A stretch of DNA of 64,000 bases from Kribbella sp. NBC_01245. GTDB lineage: Bacteria > Actinomycetota > Actinomycetes > Propionibacteriales > Kribbellaceae. Shown piece by piece: positions 28,672-37,316 of the stretch. The DNA lies in NCBI RefSeq assembly GCF_036226525.1, contig NZ_CP108487.1:6696001-6760000 (forward strand). Reading direction: 5' to 3'. Within the stretch, counting starts at the first letter, position 1, and each line of letters opens with the position of its first letter. The notes below the pieces were generated by a model that made no database searches, was not told the origin of the DNA, and worked only from the letters and a program-made list of their open reading frames with translations. Made by a program: the position numbers and the translations under genes.

Positions 28672-29999
28672 GGCTGGAACCACGACGGCGGCTTCATCGT
28701 GATGAAGCCCTGCGAGGCCGGGAACTTGTCCGGCTTGGTCCCGATCTGCACCCAGTCATTGAGCGCATCGACCGCCGTGAGGATCTGCCCCGGGCTGAAC
28801 TGGCAGTGGCCCTTACCGGAGGTCCAGGCGTTCGCGAGCCACTGCTGCGTCCCGGCGGTATCAACGGTCTGGTTGTAAGCCTGAGAACTCGCCGGCGCGA
28901 TGAGCGCGTCAGTCCTGGTCCCGAGCAGTAGCACCGGCCGACTGATCAATCCGCTGAAGTCCGCGTACTTCTCGGCATATGGCCGGCCGGCGCCGGGCGC
29001 GATCCGCAGTGCGCCCATTCGCTCGACCGTGTCGTTGATGAGTTTGTCGCTCACGCCGACCGCGTGCAGGTGCTGGCGGTCCTTGGGGGAGACGCCGTAG
29101 TGATGGTCGAGGTTCTGCCCGACGGGACCACCGGCACGCCGCTCCAGGTCGGCGCGGGTCTCGGTCGCGAAACCCCAGACCCGGGTCCACCACTCGGCGC
29201 CCTTCGGAATACCCGCGAGGATGCGGATCAGCTCGAAGTTCCGCGGGCCGTCCGGTTCGCCGTACTGCTCGGTGAGAGTCGGTTGTACGTCTCGTTCGAA
29301 GTCGAGGTCGTCCCGCACGTCCGCCGGGGTGCCCCACTCGGACGGCCAGCCGTAGACCGCGTCGTAGGCCAGCGACAGCGCCAGCATCGCGTCGAACGTC
29401 CGCGACGTACCGGCGCCGACGGGACAACCCGCCAGCACGCCGTCGTACAGGTCGTTGCGCTCGAGCTCGCTCAAGGCGATCACCGAGCCCATCGAGAAGC
29501 CCGCCATCAAGGTCGTCTGCGGTTGCCCCACGACAGCCTTGAAGTACTCGAAGAGGGCGCGCATGTCGTCGATGCCCTCGGCAACGGCCCAGCCGTCCTG
29601 CCGGTACGCCGAACCGGCGACGGCATAACCGTTCTCCAGCATCAGGTCCTCGGCTTTGTCGCTGAGGAACGCCGACACCTCGCGGGGCGCGCCACGGGCC
29701 TCGGAGGTGTTGCGCAGGCCGTGCGCGTAGAGCACGAGCGTGCCGTTCCAGTCGGCCGGCACGCGGATCTCGTACGCCGCGCCGCCGAGCACGCCGTTCA
29801 AGTCCTGCGCGGGGCGCTTGTCCTGCCCGGGTTTGGTCGGGTCCGGGTTGCCGTCGTCACCGGTCAGCGTCGGCTGCGGCGCGGGGGCGACCGGCGGCGC
29901 GATCACCAGCGGATTGGCGAACGTACGCCCGAGGAGGAAGAGCAGGACCAGGACCAGCACGACCGCGATTCCGGGCACGACGACGCGCAGACGTGACAT
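28668..29999 (-). CDS. Secreted or membrane-anchored alpha/beta hydrolase
   Basis: 443 aa. The ATG at 29999 follows GGGAAGG and gives an N-terminal hydrophobic anchor (VVVPGIAVVLVLVLLFLLG, about 6-24), a Pro/Asp-rich linker (30-65) and an alpha/beta-hydrolase domain. The nucleophile elbow is GFSMGS, followed by GCPVGAG; a candidate acid lies in LLLGTRTDALI and a late His in GKGHCQF. It resembles extracellular esterases of unknown substrate. Coupled by GTGA to the methyltransferase downstream. Confidence 0.8.
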   Translation of the reverse strand: MSRLRVVVPGIAVVLVLVLLFLLGRTFANPLVIAPPVAPAPQPTLTGDDGNPDPTKPGQDKRPAQDLNGVLGGAAYEIRVPADWNGTLVLYAHGLRNTSEARGAPREVSAFLSDKAEDLMLENGYAVAGSAYRQDGWAVAEGIDDMRALFEYFKAVVGQPQTTLMAGFSMGSVIALSELERNDLYDGVLAGCPVGAGTSRTFDAMLALSLAYDAVYGWPSEWGTPADVRDDLDFERDVQPTLTEQYGEPDGPRNFELIRILAGIPKGAEWWTRVWGFATETRADLERRAGGPVGQNLDHHYGVSPKDRQHLHAVGVSDKLINDTVERMGALRIAPGAGRPYAEKYADFSGLISRPVLLLGTRTDALIAPASSQAYNQTVDTAGTQQWLANAWTSGKGHCQFSPGQILTAVDALNDWVQIGTKPDKFPASQGFITMKPPSWFQP

Positions 30000-30216
30000 C
30001 GTCGCCTTCCCATCGGGCCCTAGGGGCGTTCGGGTCCATAAGTACTGCTCCAGCAGGTCCCGACGCCTCGCGCGAAAGACCGGCAACTCCGGGTGAACCG
30101 GTGCTGCCTATCAGTCATATCAAGTGGCCGGCTGGAACCGAAGCGAATGATATCCGCCCGTAATCCCCTCGGGCCAAACCGCGGGCGCGGCTTGTGGATA
30201 ACCCGACATCAACCCA

Positions 30217-31479
30217 TCATGACGCGGTTATGGCCGACGGTGGTTTGAGGGCGGTCACGGTCAGTACCGCGACCGGGATGAGCAGCAGGGCGCAGAGGCC
30301 CGCGAGCCAGTGGAAGCCGAGGGCGTCGAGGACGGGTCCGGCCCCGATAGCGGCGATCGAGGCGGACAAGCCCATGGTCAGATCGGACAGCCCCTGGGCC
30401 GAAGTGCGGATGTCGGCCGGCACGGATTCCGACATCAGGGCCGAGCCTGCGACCAGGCAGGCCGACCAGCCGAGGCCGAGCAGAACCAGGGCCGTCGCCG
30501 TCAGGCTATGAGCCGAATCGGGCGCGAGTGCCGCGACCAGCATGGCGGCGGCGAGGACGGCGAGTCCGATCCCGATCGTGCGGATCCGGCCGAGGTTGTC
30601 CGCGAGCCAGCCCATCACCGGGGACAGTGCGTACATACCTGCGACGTGCGCGCTGATCACGAATCCGACGATCGTGAGCGAGGCGCCGTGATGCCGCAGG
30701 TGGACCGATGTCATCGACATCACACCGACCATGACGGAATGAGCCGTCGCGATGGCGACCAGGCCGAGCCGGGCCGGCGGATTACTGAAGACCTGGCGGA
30801 AGGTGATGCCCAACGGCTGACGCGCCATCGGAACGGCCGCAGCCGTCGTAACCCGGTGCAGGCGGCGTAGGCCGAGCCAGACGACTACGAGGCTCAGAGC
30901 GAACGCTGCCACGGAGAAGATGTACGGCCCGGCCAAGGCGGTAATACCGACAGCTGTGCCGAGAGAGCCGCCCACGCCGGTGAGGTTCGGCCCGACGACT
31001 ACACCGATCGTGGTGGCCCAGACCACGACCGAGAGGGCTCGAGCGAGATGCTTGGGATCAGCCGCGTCCGTGGCTGCGTACCGGGCCTGGAGGTTTGCAG
31101 CCGACCCGCTGCCGAAGAGGCATCCACCGAGGAGCAGTAGCGCCAGCGAGTCCGTCTGAGCCGCGACGATGCTCAGGACGGCTCCAGCCAGTGCGATGGC
31201 ATAACCCGCACTCAGCGACGTACGGCGTCCTTTGGCGCGGGCAAGCCTTGCCATCGGTACGGCGAGTGCTGCGGCGCCAAGCGTCATTGAAGTGGCCGCG
31301 AATCCTGCCATCGACGTGGAGCCCGAGATGTTCTCTGCGAGTAGTCCGGAGACAGCGATTCCACTGGCCACTGCAACTCCACCGAGCACGTTGCTCACTA
31401 CGAGCACCCGCACAGTCTGTTGCTGTAGCGAACCCGGCGTCAGTGCCGGCAGGTCGGGTGGAGGCATATGGGCAGTCAC
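30217..31479 (-). CDS. 12-TM MFS transporter
   Basis: 420 aa with about 12 hydrophobic helices, two six-helix halves. Motif A-like RLARAKGRRTSL follows TM2 and MGWLADNLGRIRTIG follows TM8. The frame could start at the GTG 31479 (GAAGG upstream) or the ATG 31467. No regulator is adjacent. Exporter of an unknown compound is the default guess. The 217 bases downstream, before the hydrolase start at 29999, carry no gene that I can support. Confidence 0.85.
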   Translation of the reverse strand: MTAHMPPPDLPALTPGSLQQQTVRVLVVSNVLGGVAVASGIAVSGLLAENISGSTSMAGFAATSMTLGAAALAVPMARLARAKGRRTSLSAGYAIALAGAVLSIVAAQTDSLALLLLGGCLFGSGSAANLQARYAATDAADPKHLARALSVVVWATTIGVVVGPNLTGVGGSLGTAVGITALAGPYIFSVAAFALSLVVVWLGLRRLHRVTTAAAVPMARQPLGITFRQVFSNPPARLGLVAIATAHSVMVGVMSMTSVHLRHHGASLTIVGFVISAHVAGMYALSPVMGWLADNLGRIRTIGIGLAVLAAAMLVAALAPDSAHSLTATALVLLGLGWSACLVAGSALMSESVPADIRTSAQGLSDLTMGLSASIAAIGAGPVLDALGFHWLAGLCALLLIPVAVLTVTALKPPSAITAS

Positions 31480-31519
31480 CCCGCCACCTTCTCACCGCCT
31501 CGCTTCCACGGCAGCAGGT

Positions 31520-32359
31520 TTAACCAGACACGAATCTCGTCACGGCAGGAAAGAACAGCTCCGGCACTTCCAGATGCCCGAAGTGCCCGGCATTCGCGAA
31601 TTCGGTCAGCTTGGCGCCCGGAATCGCCTCGGCCATCTCCCGCGCCCAACGAGGACCACAGATGAAGTCGTACTCCCCAACGAGCACCAGTGTCGGTGCG
31701 GCGATGGCCGGCAGGTCCGGACGGATATCCCACGCGTCCGGCTGCCGATTCGCGTCGTACGTCAGGTCCAATGCGGTCATCCACTCGGTGAGCGATTCCT
31801 TGATCACCTCGAAGTCCGCGAAGTAGATGGGCAGGATGCCAGCCAGATAAGTGAGGAACGAGGCCTTGTCGGTGGGCGGCCGCTCGAAGGCCGCGAGCAC
31901 GGCCGGCACGTTCGGATCACCGGCACGCCGTTTCGCCCACTCATCGGTCTGCAGCAGCCGCTCGGCAAGGAGGTCCGCCCCGGACGTCGGTGCTGCGTCG
32001 TACAGCACGAGACCGTTGAGCAGCTCCGGGTGGTCGTGCGCGAGCTGCAGTCCAACCATCCCGCCATGGGAATGACCTAGGAATGACACCTTCGGACCGA
32101 ACTCGCGCGCGATCGCCGCTGCGAACGAGGCGTACCGCGGCATGGTGTACCGGCCGTCGGGCAGCAGGCCGGATTTCCCGGTGCCGACGGGTTCGACGTA
32201 CACCGTCGTGAACTGCTCCTCCAGCACCGGCATGCGCAGGTACTCCCAGTGGATGCCCGGGCCACCCGAGTGCACCAGCAGGACCGGGCCTTCGCCGGCC
32301 ACGTGGTAGCGCTGCAGGACCTCGTCAACGGTGATCTCGTGGCTGACCAACTCCGCCAT
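31520..32359 (-). CDS. Alpha/beta hydrolase, proline iminopeptidase-like
   Basis: 279 aa. The ATG at 32359 has AAGGAG at 32365-32370. Oxyanion motif LVHSGGPGIHWEYL (the HGGPG signature of prolyl iminopeptidases and related S33 enzymes, with Ser for the first Gly), nucleophile elbow GHSHGG, acid in LVGEYDFICG and catalytic His in NAGHFGHLE. Aminopeptidase, haloalkane or epoxide activities are possible; S33 peptidase-like is my best call. Divergent from the hexosaminidase gene with a 153-base shared promoter region. Confidence 0.85.
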   Translation of the reverse strand: MAELVSHEITVDEVLQRYHVAGEGPVLLVHSGGPGIHWEYLRMPVLEEQFTTVYVEPVGTGKSGLLPDGRYTMPRYASFAAAIAREFGPKVSFLGHSHGGMVGLQLAHDHPELLNGLVLYDAAPTSGADLLAERLLQTDEWAKRRAGDPNVPAVLAAFERPPTDKASFLTYLAGILPIYFADFEVIKESLTEWMTALDLTYDANRQPDAWDIRPDLPAIAAPTLVLVGEYDFICGPRWAREMAEAIPGAKLTEFANAGHFGHLEVPELFFPAVTRFVSG

Positions 32360-32512
32360 GGCGGCTCCTTCGTCCGGAGGCTGAGTGCCTGCCGTCATGA
32401 TGCCAGGGGCAACGAACTCCGGAGGGTGGACCTGACCTGGTAAGGAACTGGTCTGGATCGGTAGGGTCCACGGTGTACTTGCCGCGTTGTCGAAGCCTGA
32501 CTGGAGTTCGGT

Positions 32513-33916
32513 ATGTCCGACCTGATCGCGATCATTCCCGCACCGCGAGAGCTCGTCCGTGGCGAGGGGTATTGGACCTCCGCCGACCCGATCGGTGACG
32601 CCCTTCGCACGGTGGTGGAGAACCTGCCCGACGACGAGTACCGGATCGACGTCACGACCGACGGCGCCCGCTTGTCGGCCGGTTCGGACCAGGCGCTGCG
32701 GCATGCGGAGCAGACGTTCGCCCAGCTGGTCGGGCCGAACGGCGTGCCCGTGGTGAGCATCGCCGACGCCCCGCGGTTCGCCTGGCGCGGCATGATGCTG
32801 GACGTCGCCCGGCATTTCATGCCGAAGGAGTTCGTGCTGCGCATCATCGACGCGCTCGAGCTGCACCGAATGAACAGCCTGCACCTGCATCTCACCGACG
32901 ACCAGGGCTGGCGCGTCCAGATCGACGCCTACCCGAAGCTGACCGAGGTCGGCGCCTGGCGGCCGGAGACGATGATCGGCAAGATGTCGCACGGCCAGAC
33001 CGAGTTCGAGTACGACGGCACTCGGCACGGCGGCTTCTACACCAAGGACGACCTGCGCGAGATCGTCGCGTACGCCGAAGAGCGCGGGATCAACGTCGTA
33101 CCGGAGATCGACCTGCCCGGCCATATGCAGGCGGCGATCGCGGCCTATCCCGAGCTCGGCAACAACCCGGACAACCCGATCGGCGTGCGTCAGGTCTGGG
33201 GCATCTCGGACGACGTGCTGAACGTCAACGACGCGACGGTCGACTTCGTTCGCACGGTGTTGCGCGAGGTGCTCGACATCTTCCCCGGCCCGTATATCCA
33301 CCTCGGTGGTGACGAGTGCCCGGCCGACCAGTGGCGCGAGTCCGAGGCGGCGCAGGCGAAGCAGGCCGAGCTCGGGCTCACCGACGCGGCCCAGTTGCAG
33401 GGCTGGTTCACCGCGCAAGTGTCGTCGGTGCTCGCGGAGGACGGCCGCCGCCTGGTCGGCTGGGACGAGATGGTCGAGACCGACTGCCCGAAGGACGCCG
33501 TGATCATGGCCTGGCGTGGTGCCGACCGTGGCGAGATCGCGGCCAAGGCCGGGCACGACGTGGTGATGGCCCCGCACGAGTCGGTCTACTTCGACTACTA
33601 CCAGGCCGACCCCGAGACCGAGCCGCTCGCCATCGGTCACTTCACGCCGCTGGAGAAGGTGTACGACTTCGAGGTGGTCCCGGCCGGGCTCACCGCCGAG
33701 GAAGCGGCCCGCATCATCGGCACCCAGTGCCAGGTCTGGACCGAGTACATGGAAGACGAGGACCGCGTCGGCTACATGCTCTTCCCCCGCATGTCCGCCT
33801 TCGCCGAAAAAGCCTGGGGCTCCCCGAAAACCCCCTTCCCCGACTTCCTCGCCCGCCTCCAAATCCACCTCCCCCGCCTAACCGCCCTAGGCCTAAACCA
33901 CCGCCCCCTCGACTAA
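32513..33916 (+). CDS. Family 20 beta-N-acetylhexosaminidase
   Basis: 467 aa. A short N-terminal GH20b-like domain (1-85) precedes the catalytic TIM barrel (about 88-450). The substrate-assisted pair is in HLGGDECP (D267-E268); MMLDVARHFMP, LHLTDDQGWR and PEIDLPGHMQA are further GH20 signatures. It removes terminal GlcNAc/GalNAc from chitin fragments, peptidoglycan pieces or glycans. No signal peptide is seen, so it acts in the cytoplasm on imported oligosaccharides. The last 140 bases of coding strand are extremely C-rich. Divergent from the S33-like hydrolase. Confidence 0.95.
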   Translation: MSDLIAIIPAPRELVRGEGYWTSADPIGDALRTVVENLPDDEYRIDVTTDGARLSAGSDQALRHAEQTFAQLVGPNGVPVVSIADAPRFAWRGMMLDVARHFMPKEFVLRIIDALELHRMNSLHLHLTDDQGWRVQIDAYPKLTEVGAWRPETMIGKMSHGQTEFEYDGTRHGGFYTKDDLREIVAYAEERGINVVPEIDLPGHMQAAIAAYPELGNNPDNPIGVRQVWGISDDVLNVNDATVDFVRTVLREVLDIFPGPYIHLGGDECPADQWRESEAAQAKQAELGLTDAAQLQGWFTAQVSSVLAEDGRRLVGWDEMVETDCPKDAVIMAWRGADRGEIAAKAGHDVVMAPHESVYFDYYQADPETEPLAIGHFTPLEKVYDFEVVPAGLTAEEAARIIGTQCQVWTEYMEDEDRVGYMLFPRMSAFAEKAWGSPKTPFPDFLARLQIHLPRLTALGLNHRPLD

Positions 33917-33940
33917 CCTCACCCGGCTTACCTTCCTCGC

Positions 33941-34009
33941 AACCCTCTCGCGAGGTGCCTTGTCGTGTTTGCACGCGCGCGACACAACAAGGCATTTCGC
34001 GGAAGGGTT
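33941..34009. repeat. Palindromic repeat family B, copy 1
   Basis: Left arm AACCCTCTCGCGAGGTGCC (33941-33959) pairs imperfectly with 33991-34009. The same left arm, followed by the same TTGT-GTGTTTGCAC loop words, recurs at 46244-46312. Lies 25 bases after the hexosaminidase stop, so probably its terminator region. Between here and the IS at 34114 there is only a stray copy of the 41-base unit found in tandem at 46 kb. Confidence 0.88.
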
Positions 34010-34113
34010 ATCCGGCTCTACTGCCGCATCTGTGGGTCACCAACACCGCCAACGCCAACGACAGTCGGACGCGAAATGCGCCTCCTGTGGACAACCTTTC
34101 CGCGAGTGGTCAT

Positions 34114-34519
34114 CCCTGAAGGGGTGGGGTTGTGCAAGGGGCTGGTGGGTGCGTGTTTTGTGGGGTTCCGGTCGGGTTTTGGGCAGCGTGGTGTGCGGCC
34201 GGGGTCAGGGCCGGCCGGAGGCCGCCCGGAGGGCTTGGTCTTGACGCTGGTCGTAGACCATCGCCAGCCTTGCTGTGACCGGAATGCCGGTATAGGGGTT
34301 GTGGGTCGGTTCTCCATCCCTTGTCTTGTGCAAGGGTCCGGCAGGTCGGGTTGCTCGACTGCCCTGTCATCCCTTCGCCCCGCAGGTCTTGGGGGCATGG
34401 AGTGGTTCGGCCCGCAGCGCGCGAGGTCAATCACGTACAACGACCGTGCCCTGGATCACCGGTTCGGGATCGGGAGGTCTGACCACTCAACGACCCTGCG
34501 TGCGCTGCGGTCGAGCTAC
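34114..34519 (-). ncRNA. Candidate bridge-RNA region in the noncoding end of the IS110 element
   Basis: About 406 bases between the transposase stop and the element end with no convincing gene. IS110 elements encode a structured bridge RNA in a noncoding end that guides target choice; in IS1111-type elements it lies downstream of the transposase, as here. Two words matching the target palindrome are present: GAGTGGTT at 34400-34407 and TGACCACTC at 34480-34488 (target arms contain GAGTGGTC and GACCACTC). RNA boundaries and folding were not computed, so the exact extent is unknown. Confidence 0.4.
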
Positions 34520-35551
34520 TCATACCGGGTCCTGGCAGCGGGCCAGCGCACGGATCTCGTGGTCGCGCAGCCCGTAATAGACCAGGGTGAGTAGTTTGCG
34601 GGCCGCGGCGACCTTGGCGATGTTGGTACCGCGGCGTTGCTCGATGCGGTGCCGGTCGGCAGCGATCTTGGCCACGGTGGCGTGCTGCACGGCCTCCACC
34701 GCTGCCCACCGCACCAGCCGGGAGCCCTGCTTGCTGATGTGACCGCGGTGAACGGTCGTGTCGGACTCACGATGCCGCGGGGTCAACCCTGCCCAGCTGG
34801 CCAGCGCGGCGGCGTTGGCGAACCGGTGCACATCACCGATCTCGACCACGAACACGGCCGCGAACGTCGGCCCGACACCAGGCAACTGCTGAATCACCCG
34901 ATACCCCTCATCACCGGCCAGCCGGGCCGCAATCAACGCCGCGAACCGGGCCTCTTCCCGATCAAGATGATCGATCAGATCCAGCAGCGACCCGACCCGG
35001 ACCGCATACGCCGCCGGCAACCGGCACCCCGCCAGCCATTCGCGCCCGGCGACACCGAACAGGTCACTCACCCTCGCCCCGAGACCATTCTTGGCCAGCA
35101 CCGCATGAACCTGCGCCTTCAACCCCGACCGGACCTTCACCAGCTTGGCCCGATACCGCACCAGCTCCCGCACCTCCCGCACCGGCGGCGGCGCGATCCA
35201 CGCCTGCGGCAACCGCCCCATCCGCAACAAATCCGCCAGATCGAACGCGTCCCGGACATCGTTTTTCACCCGCCGGTACCTGAACCCTTTCACCCCCAGC
35301 GGATGCGCCAAATACACCTCCGCACCCGCCGCCCGCAGCTCGTCCACCGCCCAGTACCAGCCATACGTGGCCTCGACCACGACCCGCGGCACCGGACCCG
35401 CCAACCCGATCTGCTCGCGCAACACCTCACGGTCATTCACAATCCGGACCCACCCCAACGACTCACCAGACTCAGACTGACGAGCAATCACCGAACGCCG
35501 CCGATGCAGATCAATACCCACAACCTGCCGACCGTCGTACTCTGCACACAT
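34520..35551 (-). CDS. IS110-family transposase (DEDD recombinase)
   Basis: 343 aa. The ATG at 35551 is preceded by AAGGAGG; the longer frame has no site. N-terminal DEDD_Tnp_IS110 domain: D14 in VGIDLHRRR, E60 in VVVEATYG, and KNDVRDAFDLADLL with D98 and D101. C-terminal Transposase_20 domain: helix-hairpin-helix LPGVGPTFAAVFV, ASWAGLTPRHRES, and the conserved Ser in SKQGSRLVR used for the covalent intermediate. All catalytic residues are present, so the enzyme is probably active. IS110 transposases recombine through a bridge RNA instead of terminal inverted repeats. Confidence 0.95.
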   Translation of the reverse strand: MCAEYDGRQVVGIDLHRRRSVIARQSESGESLGWVRIVNDREVLREQIGLAGPVPRVVVEATYGWYWAVDELRAAGAEVYLAHPLGVKGFRYRRVKNDVRDAFDLADLLRMGRLPQAWIAPPPVREVRELVRYRAKLVKVRSGLKAQVHAVLAKNGLGARVSDLFGVAGREWLAGCRLPAAYAVRVGSLLDLIDHLDREEARFAALIAARLAGDEGYRVIQQLPGVGPTFAAVFVVEIGDVHRFANAAALASWAGLTPRHRESDTTVHRGHISKQGSRLVRWAAVEAVQHATVAKIAADRHRIEQRRGTNIAKVAAARKLLTLVYYGLRDHEIRALARCQDPV

Positions 35552-35650
35552 AAGGGGCCTCCTTCCCCACTCGTGCAAAACCTGCACACCGAGCATCACT
35601 CGGAAACCACGACGGGCGGGAGGCCCCGCCCCTTCATCGCATCACGTCAT

Positions 35651-35936
35651 GACGCGACCACTCGCGGAAGAGTTGTCCCCAAAAGTCGTGAACGCTGTGC
35701 GGATTTGCGGACGCCCAGGTCCACGCGGTGGCCGTCTTCGTCCCGGCTGGGCCTGTTTCGCGATATCGCGTGGACCTGGCGGTCCGCGCGCGACCACCAG
35801 TGCAGGTCGACGGGCCGGCCAAACTCGGAGCGGATAGCCTGGCCGGCCGCCTCCCGCTTGCCACGCCTCGAACCGCTGCCGATCCGTGGGGGTGCGCACG
35901 CGGTAGCGTCGGGTGGGTCGAGGAACGGGGTGTGGG
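35651..35936. other. Gene-free spacer with right half of the IS target and a 13-bp inverted repeat
   Basis: Starts with the right arm of the split palindrome (35656-35678). A perfect 13-bp inverted repeat, CCAGGTCCACGCG at 35715-35727 and its complement at 35767-35779, follows. Minus-strand frames here have short protein-like stretches (RTPTDRQRFEAWQAG) but shift frame, so any former gene is a remnant at best. Presumably holds the promoter of the acyltransferase gene. Confidence 0.5.
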
Positions 35937-37316
35937 ATGAGTGTGGTTGGGCCGTTGGATGCGATGTTTTTGGTGGGGGAGTCGCGGGAGCATCCGATGC
36001 ACGTTGGTGGGTTGATGGTGTTCGACCTGCCGGAGGGGGCGGGGCGGGACCACTTGGCGCGGTTGTATCGGGAGATGGTGGATCCGGGGCTGGCGGTGAA
36101 TCCGATGTTCGGGCGGCGGATGCGGCACAGCCTGGGCAATCTCGGGTATTGGTCGTGGCAGCAGGATGACGAGATCGATCTGGAGTACCACGTCCGGCTG
36201 TCGGCGCTGGCGCGTCCCGGCCGGGTGCGGGAGTTGTTCGAGCTGACGTCCCGGTTGCATGGGACCTTGCTCGATCGGCATCGGCCGTTGTGGGAGATGC
36301 ACCTGATCGAAGGCGTGCAGGGACGGCGGTTCGCGGTCTACAGCAAGGTCCACCACGCCATGCTCGACGGCGTCAGCGCCCTTCGCTGGATGCAGGCGAC
36401 GCTGACCGATGACCCTGCTCGCCGGCACATGCCCGCCACGTACGCGTTGCCCTCCCGTAAGAACGACGCGGCGCAAGCAGAAAGCCTGGTCAACGCCATC
36501 GCGAAGGCTGGTGGCGGTATCGGCCGGGCGTTGACCGATCTCGCCGGGCTAACGCCGACCGGCCTGCGCGGGTTGGCGCACACACTGCGAGCGGAACATG
36601 CGGCCGTCGCGTTCCAGGCACCGAAGACGATCTTCAACCGGCCGATCACCGGTGCCCGGCGATTCGCCGCACAGTCTCGGCCGATCGAGCGGCTCTCCGC
36701 CGTACGTGCGAGCACCGGCGCCACCCTCAACGACGTCATGCTCGCCATGTGCGCAGGGGCCCTGCGCAACTATCTGCTCGACCTCAATGCCCTTCCGGAT
36801 AAGGCGTTGACGGCGATGGTGCCGGTCTCGATACGTGGTCCCGGCGACACGTCGGAGGGCGGGAACTCGCTGGCCACCCTGTGGTGTGACCTGGCCACCG
36901 ACGAGCCCGACCCGGAACGGCGGATGCGCCGCGTCAGCGAGTCGACCAAGTACGCGAAGGGTGTGCTGTCACAGCTCACACCCCTTCAAAACTTGATGAT
37001 CGGCGCCTTCGGCCTGGGTTCGGCGGGCCTCGGCGCGGTCATGCCCGGAGTGGCGGGACGGACTCCTCCGCCGTACAACCTGGTGATCTCGAACGTGCCC
37101 GGTCCGGTCGACGAAACCCTTTACTGGAACGGCGCTCGCCTCCGCGGGCTGTACCCGGCGTCGATCGTGCTGAATGGCCAAGCCCTCAACATCAGCGTGA
37201 CCAGCTACGACCAGCAGTTGCACTTCGGCCTGGTCGGCTGCCGCCGGAGCGTCCCGCATCTCCAACGACTGCTGACACATCTCGAAACTTCGCTGACCGA
37301 GCTCGAACGGCTTTAG
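35937..37316 (+). CDS. Wax ester synthase/diacylglycerol acyltransferase (WS/DGAT)
   Basis: 459 aa. Makes triacylglycerol or wax ester from acyl-CoA, the storage-lipid step of actinomycetes. Active-site HHxxxDG is VHHAMLDG (H139, H140, D144, G145). MSVVGPLDAMFLVGE at the start, PLWEMHLIEG before the active site, and NLVISNVPGP plus the C-terminal Lys-poor domain are family signatures. ATG 35937 is chosen as it gives the family N-terminus. Its TAG overlaps the TAA of the convergent MFS gene by two bases. It lies alone, without lipid genes nearby. Confidence 0.93.
   Translation: MSVVGPLDAMFLVGESREHPMHVGGLMVFDLPEGAGRDHLARLYREMVDPGLAVNPMFGRRMRHSLGNLGYWSWQQDDEIDLEYHVRLSALARPGRVRELFELTSRLHGTLLDRHRPLWEMHLIEGVQGRRFAVYSKVHHAMLDGVSALRWMQATLTDDPARRHMPATYALPSRKNDAAQAESLVNAIAKAGGGIGRALTDLAGLTPTGLRGLAHTLRAEHAAVAFQAPKTIFNRPITGARRFAAQSRPIERLSAVRASTGATLNDVMLAMCAGALRNYLLDLNALPDKALTAMVPVSIRGPGDTSEGGNSLATLWCDLATDEPDPERRMRRVSESTKYAKGVLSQLTPLQNLMIGAFGLGSAGLGAVMPGVAGRTPPPYNLVISNVPGPVDETLYWNGARLRGLYPASIVLNGQALNISVTSYDQQLHFGLVGCRRSVPHLQRLLTHLETSLTELERL

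Larger units (their letters stand above)
34114..35650. mobile_element. IS110-family insertion sequence (IS1111-like layout), about 1537 bp
   Basis: Boundaries are inferred from three observations. (1) GTCAT occurs at 34109-34113 and again at 35646-35650. (2) Removing one copy with the element joins 34090-34110 to 35656-35678 into a clean palindrome (TTCCGCGAGTGGTC pairing with GACCACTCGCGGAA). (3) Subterminal inverted repeats TGAAGGGGTGGGG (34117-34129) and its near complement (35624-35636, one mismatch) lie asymmetrically, 3 and 14 bases from the ends. It carries one transposase gene on the minus strand, a short 5' end (about 100 bases) and a long gene-free 3' end (about 400 bases). Asymmetric subterminal repeats, the long noncoding 3' side and insertion into palindromes are features of the IS1111 subgroup. 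Confidence 0.8.

Noticed and set aside
31520-33868. Apparent fusion of the S33 hydrolase to a 500-residue N-terminal extension
   Set aside because: The extension is antisense to the GH20 hexosaminidase gene. The hydrolase has its own ATG with AAGGAG at 32365-32370.
35690-35930. Former gene on the minus strand upstream of the WS/DGAT gene
   Set aside because: Short protein-like stretches occur but in different frames, without start, stop or recognisable domain; at most a remnant.
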